From positions 1 to 64,000 of the forward strand of contig JAYMTL010000115.1 in NCBI GenBank assembly GCA_036897445.1: DNA of 64,000 bases, read 5' to 3'. The DNA comes from Pelargonium tetragonum (lineage: Eukaryota > Streptophyta > Magnoliopsida > Geraniales > Geraniaceae). Numbering within the stretch: the first letter of the stretch is position 1; every line of letters begins with the position of its first letter. The position numbers were made by a program, and so were the translations under genes. Shown here one piece after another: positions 40,557 to 52,600 of the stretch. The notes beneath the pieces are model-generated. The model saw nothing but the letters and a program-made list of their open reading frames with translations. It was not told the DNA's origin and did no database searches.

Positions 40557-41142
40557 AAATATAGAATACAACTACTACAAAGTAATACAGTATAAGTATA
40601 AGTAGCCCCCTACATTCCCTATTCCCCAAAACTCTTGTTCTACTCAGGTCAGTTAAGAAGTCGATACCCATACATATAAAGAAGAATATGCCAATTAAGT
40701 CAAAATCGTTGGTGTAGGTCAGTCTATTATCCTGTCTACTATCTAATTACTACTATAACGACTCCTAAACTCAGAGTTGACTCGGTGTATTACTTCCAAT
40801 ACAAATTAGGTTTCCATCTTCTCAATCGATAAACAAGTAGCGCCATGAAGACGAAGCCCTAAACCTATATATGCTATACCTACTACTAAGATAAGATAGA
40901 AGCTAGAAGAAGAAAGATAGTACCCTATACTATAACCAAGCAGTTACCTTTACTACCGCCCCTATTACTTACCCTATTCACATTTCACATTACCCGTATA
41001 CCTCATACTCCTGCTACTAAGACTGCTTCAGCCTCTCCCTCTCTTATAGCTGTTTCTCTCTTTCTCTTGCTCTATTGCCTCAAAGTCTACTCCTACTACT
41101 AGAACTAGAATAAGTTAAGAAGTCTCGTACATATAAGAAATT
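40557..41142. repeat. Diverged tandem unit, copy 1
   Basis: This unit is repeated, strongly diverged, in the next 560 bp. Anchors that align are GAATACA (40564 against 41143), CCTAAAC followed by GACTCGGTG (40764 against 41301), GCCCTAAAC (40856 against 41409), a CTTATAGCT-to-pyrimidine-rich stretch (41043 against 41576), and a TACTACTA run. Offsets between anchors are about 533-580 bp, so indels have accumulated. The + strand alternates between purine-rich and pyrimidine-rich blocks with many CTA/TAG triplets. No long open frame survives and I recognise no protein motif. It may be a decayed satellite-like or mobile unit of unknown class. Confidence 0.55.
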
Positions 41143-41700
41143 GAATACAGAATCCCAAACAACAAAGAACTAAAACAAAAGAATAAGAAGAAGTAAGCAA
41201 GTTAGTCAGCTAGGTCAGAATCAAAGTCAGTAGAAGAAGTAGCTGTATTTGCTGGTGCTTATTCGGGTACTATACTAAACTAAGACTGTTACATTGACCT
41301 CCTAAACTAGGACTCGGTGGGATAGATGTACTCATACATTAGGTTCCTTCTATACTGATAAGCTCATAAAACATTGAAGAAGACCTCCTAAAGCTCAAAG
41401 GTGCGAAAGCCCTAAACTCTATACTACCTATAAGTACTGTAAGATATATTACACTAACCTCCTATGCCTAATACAGACAATACCCTATGATATAAGTAAG
41501 ATAATAGCTACGATAAGCACTATCACTCACCCTATAAGTTAGTTGCTGCTAAGACTCCTAGAGCTCTTATAGCTTCTTCTGCCTCTGCTTCTGCTAGGAG
41601 GTCCTAGTACTACTAATAAGTCTAAAACAGAGAATACAGAATCTAGGGAATTTAAAACACAGGCAAGAAAGATAAAACAATTCAGTCAAAGTAAGGGAAG
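41143..41700. repeat. Diverged tandem unit, copy 2
   Basis: The unit opens with GAATACAGAATCCCAAACAA, a word that recurs nearly unchanged in the third relative at 46524. Near its end (41620-41644) it carries TCTAAAACAGAG followed by AATACAGAATCT, again matched at 46472 in the third relative. The core CTCCTAAACT...GACTCGGTG at 41299 and the GCCCTAAAC word at 41409 align it to copy 1. The right border is uncertain. Similarity fades between 41650 and 41750, just before the GC-alternating word at 41756. Confidence 0.55.
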
Positions 41701-44700
41701 AAACTGTATGGGATAGTTCTGTCTAATAGACTTCCTGGAGAACGGAAGCCCACCTCTCGCGCGCGTACCTATATAATACTATAACTAACTAGAATTAAGA
41801 TAGGGTGTTCCCCGGTTTCAGACTTTTTAGTACTTTTCAATATAAGTTCCCTTTTCTTGTTATAAGGATAAACCCACTTTTTATCTATTTGGGAGGAATC
41901 TTGAGGAGTTTTCTTCCTTTTACCCATAGGTGAAGTATACTTTTCTTAGAGTGAGTACTGAGAAATTCTACACCTATCCTGGGTTACCCCGCTTCACTCT
42001 ATGAACCTAACCCAAGGCCTAGGAAATTCCCCCTTCAATTCCGACTTTAGTTGAAAGAAAGACGATCAAGCCAAAGCTAATAGTTTACAGAGCTTGTGAA
42101 AGTAAACAATACCAAGAGGAATCCTAAAAAAACGACTTTCAACGAAGGACTTTACTACCAAAAAGGCTAAGAAACAAGTACTCAATTGTCATTTGGAAAA
42201 AGCTATCTCAACCTATAATAATGTATCCGGTAAATCCCTAAACTTTAAACTACCTATACCTTTAAAACTCGAGTTGAGTCCCAAACTCCCACTACTTGAA
42301 TACCCAGAACCAGAAACCTATAAGCAACTACCTCCTTTGAATCCACCTTCTATTGCAAAATCAATCCCTTCTAAACTTTCATTTCTGGAAGACCCTAGGT
42401 TTGACATTAATTAAGAAAGTAAATGCTTTCAGCTTCAAAACTAAAGAGAGCTAATATCCCCCTGAAACCTGCTTCTTACCAACCCTCGACTTTTTTATTT
42501 AAATGCCTTGGAAAGCCCCTTGAGGGATAAACTCTTAGATCTTATCCTTAGCCAAAGCTAAGAAGTTTCAAAAGTTTACAGATCAAATCAGGCCAAAATA
42601 CCCAGAATGCCGTTTAGTTAGAGTAGTTGAAAGCTGCCCCAGATTTTCACTAGGTTTTTTTCAATCTCCTATTCTAAAATTTATAGATAAGATATTTTAG
42701 CTAGATCAGTAAAGCAGAAGGACAAGAAATCCTTATTTCAGTCAAGTCTTGTTTAACGAAAAGAGCATTCCTAATCTAAACATTGACCTAACCTAAATCT
42801 AATCAGAAAGATAGAAACAGAAGGACATACATACAGAAAAGCTAAAGAAAGCAGGAATACAAAGAAAAGAAAAACAAGGAAGTCAGTCAAGCTTGCAGTA
42901 AATGCATTTGTAGACTTGAACTTTTACACTTCTGTTCTTTCCAGTTTTGATTGAAGAATTGCGGGAAGTTCTATCCAGGCTACTTACGAATTCTGTTTCT
43001 AGGCTTCCTATTTATTCCTATTGAAGTTTGTACTAGAGCAATAGTGGTAGAGAATGAGATAAGGAACTCAAGGTAAAAAAGAGGGACCTTGGAGTTGAAG
43101 AAGTTAAAGTATAGAGAATTCCTAGCTTTCAGGTGAAGATAGTTCCCTTAGGTTTCCAGTTCTGTATATTCAGATAAAGGGATTCCCTAGTCTAGCCTAT
43201 AAGCCGGACGGAGCCTTTGGAGCGGAACCCTCTTTTTTCTTTTTATCTTTTTGGTTAATAGTGTAGGAAACTCTTAGTGAAATCGAGAAGAGCCCCTTTT
43301 AGGTTAGGAGCAAGTCAAGAAAGGAAATCGGGTTTCGAAGTCTGAAAGTGGGATTAGAACTTACTGTATTTTAGTGTGACTTTCTTCTAGTTTTCTAAGT
43401 AAAGTAATTCAAAAGAAACAAAGGAAATCTTGGTGCTAAACAGGTCAAAGGCGCCTAAGCACCTAAACAGTAGAAAAAAGGGCAGAAAGTGATTGGTATT
43501 GTTTTCTTTCTTTATTTTCTTAATGAAACCCTACACACTGCATTACCTATTTCTTTCTATATGTCTTCTTCCTTTAGTATAGTCTTGTATTAAAGTTATG
43601 GTATTGAGTTTCTAACTAATAGGTACTAGCTAGATAGGTATATAGTCGTTTAGGTTAGGTGTATTATAAGTATTCCAGTTACTTTTTGGGAGGTAAGGTT
43701 TAGACTGGGTTTCTCGATTCTATAAAGTATAAAGCAAGAAATTCGTCGAGGAATCGGTCAAATGGGGAAACAGCACGCATAGATGGAAAACGCTTCCGTT
43801 TTTCAATTCTTTTGGGAGAACCCTGGAAATATAGACTGTTCAGTTCAGTAAAGACTCTCGTTTCAACTTTCTAGCCCTTTCCTATCGAACCCACTCAATT
43901 CAATATAGAACCAAAGATTTTGACTTGCTGGAATAGAACCTTAGAATTAGAGAATTAGTAAACCCCGACAAGTCTTATTGTATCTCGTCAAACCTATACT
44001 TAAAAATCAAGTCAACCAAAGCTTTGATCTTCTTTTTTACTAAACTTTCATTCTTCTACTTTCCCTCCTGCCGTTTCATAATATCCAAAGTTTATCCTTC
44101 AATATAGACCGATACCCGGTAAGATCCTTATAGCCAGCGCCTACTCTTTTACTGACTTTCCTACTTCTTAAAAGCCCTGCTCGGGTTATATCCCTATTCT
44201 TGAATTGAAGAAAATATCCCATGAATGCGTATTAGAGCTTAGAGAAACCCAGGACTCTGACTTGCTTTGAAACTCAATTTCCTATCGTTCAAACAGAAGT
44301 CAACTGAGTAAACAGAGGCCCTCTTCCTTTTTTATACTCCCGAAGCACCCTTAAAGACTGGTAAAAAGATCTCCCCTATAAGAATTGACTTCATAAAGAA
44401 CTTTTCTTGTTAAGCAGTAGAAAGGGGTGCCCGATAAGAGGAAACCCGGATTACTCTCTACCTTGACCAAGCACTTTCTCTCGTAAAAGTCTCTCTTTTA
44501 ATTTAAGGAGTTTTCTTACTTTCTAAATCCCTGTCTCGTTAAGCGGTAACCTCGAAAAGAGTGCCCGCCAACAGCCCGTACTTTTGAATCTACTTTCTTT
44601 TTAGGCTTCAAAAGGAAACCTTTTCAGCTTGGCAATCTAGATTCAGTATTGAAGGTAACCACGACTTACTCATCTATTTTTTAAGGCCTCTGCGTAGGAA

Positions 44701-45819
44701 CGAGGTAGCTGCAACTCTTATGCTTTTCATAAAGTAAACAACAGAATACAAAAGAAATTCTATAGTACTAGGGAACAACAAGATAAAAGAAACCTCTTCA
44801 ATTTATAAAATTTACACGTATAGCTCGGAATACCGGAAGTCCCCTTTTCGGCACTTCAGATCTCTCATCACTTTTTTTTAACTTATGTATATTCACGATA
44901 ACTAATAAAAAAGTTAGAGCTTTAGAATCTAATTAAAAATCTTGCACGGATATCTGTTAATGCGTTTATTTAAGTTTAAGGGGGGCTCGCTTATGAGGTT
45001 TCCCACGAGAATCCTTTTTATACTCATGCATATCCTAATCCAGTAGTTGTGTACATATGCCTCATAAACCTTATCCTCCATTATTCTGGACTGTAGATGT
45101 ACAAACCCAACCAACTATATCACAATAAAAAACCTATTACTAAGTAGTTAATTTCTCGTACCGTACAAGGAACCTTCTAGTTTTTTTAGTGTAGTTCAGT
45201 TAAAGGTTCTATATTTTTGCGACTAAAAGGGTAACGCCTCTCTTTATCCCAGAAATTTACGGGAAACCCTTGCCCTATTCTTTGCAAGACGGGGTACAAT
45301 ATTCAATTTTAAAGTACTTTAAGGAAAAATAGAAAGAACTTTTTAGAAACTAGAAAATAGGGATAACTTTACAAGACATATAAACCCAGGCATTCCCTAG
45401 GACTATCTGGGAATCCTAGAAGACCTAAAATTCTTTTCAAAATTATACTGACAAACATAATATACAATCAAAACCCTTAGATAGAAAGAATAAAAAGATG
45501 TATATTAGGAATATGGGAGTCATAGAATCACTGAAAAAAAAAGCTCGAGCCCTTACAGCAAAGAAAATACAGCATGAGTAAGAAAGATAGGACTTCTTCC
45601 GATAAGAGAGAAATAATTACATTACCTTATTTGTTTGCGAAAAAATCCTAGAACTAGAAAAGGCAAGCTGCTCGTGGTAAATTCAATAAAAAATAGGGTA
45701 CTTTTAGATCACCCGGATCCTGAAATTGGGAAAAATATAAGATAAATTGACTTTTTTTTATAAGTTTGCTCCTGTTAAAGTAGTAGCAAGTTTTATAAAA
45801 TAGAAAAGAGAGAGTCAGT
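41701..45819. other. Unassigned DNA between repeat tracts
   Basis: One sampled line has higher G+C (about 43%); others are near the window average. The longest ATG-started frame (42193-42414, + strand, 73 codons) is rich in proline and leucine (PIPLKLELSPKLPLLEYPEP) and ends at a TAA. It has no recognised domain. The second GC-alternating word is at 41756-41767. The style of the sequence is like ordinary plant-mitochondrial spacer DNA, which is an impression and not a match. No tRNA or rRNA was found. Confidence 0.55.
41756..41767. repeat. GC-alternating word, copy 2 of 2
   Basis: Same 12-mer as at 16415-16426. This copy lies about 60 bp beyond the approximate right end of the tandem units, so it might mark a border. 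The first copy has no such neighbour. Confidence 0.7.
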
Positions 45820-46560
45820 CAGGCTATGTATGCCTTCCCTCCCCACATTAGCTACTATTCTAATAAACTAAGAACTACTACTAATATACAAACTAAAACA
45901 GTACTAGATCTATTAAGAAGACAAACCTATCTACTATCTAGTATACATACCTATTTTACAATCCATATAAATACAAAACTCACAAGTCACTCATCTAATG
46001 AAATGAAAGAAGCCAGTAACTGCACCGGCTATAAAGAATCCTAAAACTCCCTTAAGAGTTACAAGTCTAGCTCAGTTCCCCCTACTTCCTATTGCTATTA
46101 CGCCTCTCCCTGCTCCCCCGAAGCTTCTTGCCAATAAGAAACCTATCTTTTTTTATATACTACTTATGTAGCTTTTTAGAATTGGAAACAAAGAAACAAG
46201 CATAAAGAGCAACTCCTTCCTGAAAGACTTCCTACAATTTCATTTCTTTATAGTTAGAGTTTAGGTACCTTGTAAAGAGGGTGCCGGTTTACCTGTTTTA
46301 CGTCCATTTTATTGCGTCTATTTTGACTATCTTTATTCTTTATAGAGAATAGATCCAAGACTTGCTGGAGTTCCCTTTAGAGCTTACTCACCTAGACTAG
46401 GTCAAGCTTCTGTGCCTCCTGCTACCTCTTTCTCTTGTGCTCCTCCTACTATGTATACTACTGCTACCAAGTCTAATACAGAGATACGAAATCTCTAGGT
46501 CTAGCTCGAACGAAGAAGACAAAGAATACAGAATCTCAAACAACTAAGCCAAAAAACAGG
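45820..46560. repeat. Third, distant relative of the 40.6-41.7 kb tandem unit
   Basis: The right half aligns best. A CT-rich stretch at 46410-46465 is followed by GTCTAATACAGAGATACG (46471) and GAATACAGAATCTCAAACAA (46524). These match the same order of words at the end of copy 2 and at the copy 1/copy 2 junction. The left half (45826-46050) shares the CTACTACTA/CTATCTACTA style but only short words. A 72-codon frame at 45826-46044 is low in complexity and does not look coding. The tract is separated from the tandem pair by about 4 kb. Confidence 0.45.
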
Positions 46561-48396
46561 GATGCAGAATCCAGGTCTATGAATAAAAAGGCCTACTATT
46601 AAGATTGAAGTGAACTGATTTGAACCCTGACATTCCTTCTAGAGTTGATTGAACTTTTACGAAAGCTATCTATAGGCTACTGACTTCATCTTCTCTGTTT
46701 ATGGATTCTTCACTTCGACTCATGAGTCTACTTTTCTTTTATGGGCTCTTTGCAAAAAGTCCTTGTCCTGTTAGGCCCCAGAATGGATACCTGAGACGGC
46801 TTTAGATAGCCAGCATCTGCTACTTATATTATACTGACTCCTCTAGTTATCTCGTATTCATGACACAAAGAGCTCAGAGCCCCCGATTTAAAAGTAAAAG
46901 AAATTCCCCAAACCCAAGTTCTACAAGAGATTACGAGGGATATACCTTGCCTCAAACTTCTTTATTTTGGTCCCCACCTTGTAAAGCGGTACAAATCTCG
47001 TTTAAGCTTTCTCCCGGACCCCTCTATTCTGTTTTTAATAAATTAGAGTACTCTGAAACCCCATATCTCCAGACTGAGAGCTGTCCCATATCGTAACTCT
47101 TAAAGGACTGGACAACTCATACTCTTACCTAAAATCCGTATACCCGAATTTTACATCTCATTAAAAGAGACCCTTTTCCCAAAACTGCTAATTACACAGA
47201 CAACCTAGTGGTTAGTAAAAAAAGGTACTCTTGATTTTACGCCCTACTTATCTACGATTACGTACCTCACCTAAACTCTTTTTTGATATCGAAATCCCTT
47301 GAGCCTCATGAAAAACTTAAAAAATCGCAGAGTTTTTGGGGTGGGTATTAGGAATAAGGGAACAGAAACCAGAGAAAAAAGAGAACCTTAATTTAAATTA
47401 GATCGAAGGGAAAAAGAATTTTGTCTTAGAGTTCCCTAAATTAAGGTGCATTTCGGCCCTTTTTGCTTGCCACAAAGATTCTGAGAAGAGAGTTTCAGGC
47501 CAGAAACTCAAAAATTTTTTTTCTCGGGAGTACACGATACTCTATAAATTAAAAAGTCTTCCCTTCCAGTGTGTAAACCTAATTATCAAATATCCCTAAA
47601 GCCTAAAGAAATGCTTCTAAAAGTCGGTACATAAAAGAGATAGAAAAAAAGGCAAGAACTTTCAGGTATCTATTAGGGTAGGAATACTCTCAGAAAAACC
47701 AAGTTCGAAAATCCTCGGCATTTCTTTATAAATAAAAAGTTCAGAATGTCTCTTTATGTTTGAAAAATTCCACTAGCTTTTAAAATTTAAGAAAGTTTGT
47801 AGTATTTCTTTAGGATTTTTGAACAAGCACTTAATGGAATAAGAGGGAGTTTCTCCTGGTGCATCCTTTTGGGTTGAATACAAGAAAGTCTTGCTTATGA
47901 TATATGCTATTTCAGTTAAGGCACTCAACTAAAAAAGTAAAAAGGACTAGTAGAGAAAGACTTTTGGTTTCAGGGAATTAATTATAAAGACCCCTCGTGT
48001 CCTACAGATATGTTAATAAATATACAATAAAGAAGAAAGGCGAAGCAAAAAGAATGGGAAGGTTTAATCCCTTAATCCGGAAGTTTGAGACCTAGGTATT
48101 CCCCTTTTTCCTTAACTTGAGAGCTCTAGTACTCTTACTATAAGATGGTGTACTCTTTTTTATGCTACTGACGTACTGGGCTATGAAAATCCGCCTATTT
48201 TTTATCTAGTTATTCGCTTCCGTATTTTTATATCCTTTATATATCTTACTTTTTCTAGTGGTTCTGGCGGCATTTGAACTTACGAAATCTGTGTTGACGA
48301 GCCCTCTGTTCTGTTTTTCATTTTATTTTATATTGGGGCTTTTACTGCTTCAGAGCAATCTACTTAACTTGTGTAACTATATCGAGTTCACTTTCT

Positions 48397-48414
48397 TATA
48401 TATATATATATATA
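48397..48414. repeat. (TA)n microsatellite
   Basis: About nine uninterrupted TA dinucleotides, the longest simple repeat of this kind here. A shorter run lies 200 bp downstream at 48603-48616, and others at 5796 and 39682. Confidence 0.9.
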
Positions 48415-49645
48415 AAGAATTCTAAGGATCATCTATCCGTAATATACAAAAAACTTGCAATCGACCAAAGCCCTCGGACCTATTTGCCTATTGAAGGGTG
48501 TGATTTCCTTGAGTTCACACCCCCAACCCAAAAGCCTAGGATCTAGCAAAAGCATAACTTCTAAAAATTCTTAATTAAAGAGGGACCTACTCCTTTTACT
48601 TATTATATATATATATCAAAAGGATACTCTTAAAAAATTTTGGGAGTAATTCATATGGAAGTCAAGAACCGGGATTGTTACCTTCTTAAAGTTAAGTACT
48701 TAAAAACCGGGGCAATGCTTTCAAAGAGGAACCCCTTTTGAAAATCAAACAAAAAAAGAAAGAAGAAAACGGAAAGCCTATCTCCTTAAAAGTGAGTGCC
48801 TATAATCCATTAAAAACTAGAACTGATTAATAAGATAAGTAGGATTCTAGTTTTTCTTTCTAATTCAAAAGCGACTCCAAAATGCTATCTTAAATTAAGG
48901 ATTGCTAACCTGAATTACTTAAAAAAAGTTTATAATATAAGAATGGGCGACTTCTTTAAACTTTAAGGGTCCACTTTAGTATTTAGAGGCGAATTTCCTT
49001 AGTTGTTTTATGTTTTTAAAACCTTTTTTTTTTGAGAAGAGAGAGCCCCTCTTACAAAAGTCTAACTCAGTTTTTCTTTTAATAACTTTTAGAAGATAAT
49101 TAGAAAGAAAATAGCTTACAAAGCATGAAATTAGGGATACCCGTCAGGGATACTTTACTCTTGTTCTAGCTAAGCTAAAGCTCATCTTTACAATTCTTTT
49201 AAAAACTATATAGGAATCTTATCAAAGTCCTAGCTATAGACTCGGGTTTATAACTAACATAAAAGGAATTTTTAGTAAATATGTAAAGACAAGCAAGATT
49301 TATCTTTCGTTTATGCTTTACATTGTCTTTGTACTCTTAAAGATAATTTCATTAATCAGTTGTTGAATAGTTGGCAGCTAAGAAGCTTATCCCTTGTAAT
49401 TGAATCTCGATAAAATAGAGAGGCAAAGATTCAAATTTCATATAGGTAAGACTTTTATATAAACACGGGTAGCCCCTAGTTTTGTACTACTATGCTATGC
49501 AATCATAGTAATTCTATTTTAAAAAGTATATTAAGAGTCTCTAATTAACGAATACCCTTTATTAGACTAAAAAGAGCACCTATACACATTCATTTTTTAG
49601 TACTAATTCATTATTATATTATCAAGATTTTTACCTATTTGAAAG

Positions 49646-49660
49646 AAAAGGGGCCCTTTT
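49646..49660 (+). repeat. Dispersed near-palindrome, GGGGCCC subgroup
   Basis: AAAAGGGGCCCTTTT is an inverted repeat of 7+7 bases around one central G. Related sites with AAAGGGG followed by CC or CCC are 14747, 18382 (with a central A), 21306, 25698 and 63593. The copy at 842 has a central TA. It differs from the 4272 copy only near the centre, which suggests conserved arms and a variable middle. Confidence 0.55.
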
Positions 49661-52600
49661 GACTTTAGTTACACAACGATTTCTCCTTCTTTTTTTTTGA
49701 AATCGGAGCCCCTTTTCAGTCTTTTTTACGATAAGGAGACTCTTAAATTATTAAATAAAGCAACTTCTTGCATTTTCTACTTACTATCCTAGTTATCTTT
49801 TATATTAGAGTTATATTTTCATTTTTGTCTAACAAGGCGCTTACACTACACTATAAGTAAACGAAAGTCTTAGATCTCTTACAAACAACAAATCGGACAA
49901 TGACCAATCTAAAAGAAGATAAAGACACTATTTGACCTAGTTTCAAAAGAGGCCTCTGGTGGCCATGAATCCTATTCCACTAAAAAACTAAAACCTGCAA
50001 GTCTTTCTGGGAATCGCATTGCTTATAAAATAGGGAAAAGAAAATGAATAAAAAGCCAAATCTCTATTGTTATAACCAACAGAAAAGGAACTCTTCATAA
50101 AAAGATTTTTACTGCGGAATTTAGGTTTTCCTAAAAATCTTGCCTAACAAACAAGAGAAAGAAGGGGCGTCTGTCTATTGGTAAGTCAAACCTTCAGAGC
50201 TCGTCTTATGTACTAAAAATCCATTAACATATACTATTGGATAGAAGACCGATCTTTTAGTGTACAGATACTCAGACTCCAGGGGCTGTACGCCCTCTAG
50301 CTAGAAAAGGTCTTAAGAAGAAGCTCTGCTAGGCTTACGAGAGTCATTTATATAAGTCCGCTTCTTATGTATCTGCTTATTCTTTTTATTTCTTTATAAA
50401 TACTACGCTTAACTTATGATTTGTAGTATACTTGTGTAACCCAAAAGTAACTGGATTTCTCTGTATTTTTGAGAGGAAAAAAGAAAATTTATAATTAGAA
50501 TTGGTAAGTAAACCTGCTAATTAACAATTTTTGAAGCAGGGCGCCCTTATAGTCCAAGATCCAATCCTATTTTATTCGTAATGAAAGTCAGAATAAGCAA
50601 AGTGCATAGGGGTTTACCACGGAGTAGAATATATGAAAGATTTTCTAGGTGTTTTTGACAAATTCAAGTTATTGAATCTCTTACTTGAATGAGACACAAG
50701 AACTTCTTTTTTTTTATAAGATTTTATAAGAGAAAGCTCATCGAGTATAATAGGAGGTAGAAGAACTTTGACTCTTAGGAATCCTTACTCTAACTGCCTC
50801 AAGTATTTGACTTCTTTTTTCCTATAAAGCAAGGAAAGGCTTCATTTCTCTGTATAAGATTTAACGAGGAGTTCCTACCAGAGGTTGCCTGGATGAAAAC
50901 TCAACTTACAATTTACTTCTTCTTTTTTGCTGGGCAAACTGCATTTTATACTATAACAAACCTTCAATAGCATAGATAGTTTTTTTAATTAAATTGAAGT
51001 GACCCTTAGGCATAAAAAAGAACACGACAATCCTAAAGGCGCAGGATAACTGAGACGGACTAGCAGAAGAACCCTTGGTATTAACAAAGAGCACCACCCG
51101 CCCTATTGAAACTTTTACGTTACTGAAGAGAATCCCTTCGTAAGGTCTTTTTCTATTCCCTTATCAACTTACTCTAGGACTAATGGTCGGATATTTGAAT
51201 GTCTAATAATAAAGATTGTTTACTAAGCTTTTATTTAATGAAGCTAACCCTACTCGTAAAAAATACAAACCCAAAAGTCTTAGCTGTTTGAAGAAAAGAA
51301 GAAATGAGTATCTCACTAATAGAGTTTATTCTAGAAAAGTAATGAATGCTGCTTTTTGTCTAGTAACTAGTAAAATAAGGACAAAGATTGCATATAATTA
51401 AATAAAGGGAGGTTAATGCCTCTATCAACTTCAAAGTATTCAGAGTTTTTCGCGGGTTAATTTTGGGATTTAAAGAAACAGCGTTTGGAAGTTTTTATAC
51501 CAAAGCTTCAAACATCAGATAAAATCTCAATAAAATAGAAAGCATAAAAAAGAGCTTCTAATTTACTAGCAATACCGGATCCTTTTTCTTTCTCTAGTTG
51601 GGACGAGACTCACCTTATAAACTACCTAACCTCTGTAAAAGGGGAAACCTGTTGCGAATTTACGTAAAAGAGAGAATTTTTGACTTAGCTGACACCAGCA
51701 ATTGCTTTTGCTATAAGGCTGTGCTAAGACTTTTTTTAAAGAATTTCCTGGTAATATTTCCCTGATTCATAATAAGAAGTACCTTATAATGGATATCGAA
51801 CTGAAGTTAGCCGGACAAAATTTCGAAACATGAAAATACCCAGTAAAACTGGATCCTTAATCCGGGATCCCTCCAAGAACCTTGTAAGCAAGAACCTTGA
51901 GCTTTTCACTGACCGAATAGGTAGCCCTTTATTTATATCTTTTTTATATATTTTAAATAAAAAGGGATTCTATGTTTATGTTAGAACAAAAGAAATAATA
52001 AACTCCTTAGTCCAGGGACCCCTATATTCATTCTTACCCTGTTTTTTGTTTTCTTACTCTATCTGGAACCTCTAATGCTAGTCAAGATAAAAAAAAGACT
52101 GAAGTAGCATACATATTTTCTTTTTTAGAAAAAGCCTGATTCAATCGTTTCATTTAATAAATAAGAAAGGGAAAAGTAAGACTAAAACGGACTCGTATAG
52201 ACCAGAATTTTAAGGGTTTATCAAGTCTCCATACGAACAGAGAACCTCTTTTTTCTTACTTTTTGAAATTACAAAATCTTGATTTTACTTTCTAAATAAT
52301 TAGATAATATCGCAGGGCATGCTCCGCTTTAGGCTAATTGTTAATCTAATCTTTCTGATAGGCGCATCGTTAGGGTTCCCTTTTTCCTTTCTATTTATTC
52401 TTAATAACCTATAATAGGTCTATGCATCACTCTTATATGCCAAACCTTTTTCCAAGCACTTAGAATACCTCGTGTCTGATATATAAAGAAGAAGGAGTTC
52501 TCTATTGTTACTTACGTGGGGGTAAAAAGTTTATTAAAGATACAAAAACTAGAATTCTATAGAATACTCATAAGTTTTTTTATTCAGCAATTCGAGCATA

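Noticed and set aside
40557-41700. Decayed retroelement gag or protease remnants in the tandem unit
   Set aside because: Short cysteine-motif-like and DSG-like words can be imagined, but their order is wrong and no reverse transcriptase or integrase signature is visible.
42193-42414. 73-codon proline- and leucine-rich frame
   Set aside because: The composition reflects the local purine/pyrimidine run structure. No homology was recognised.
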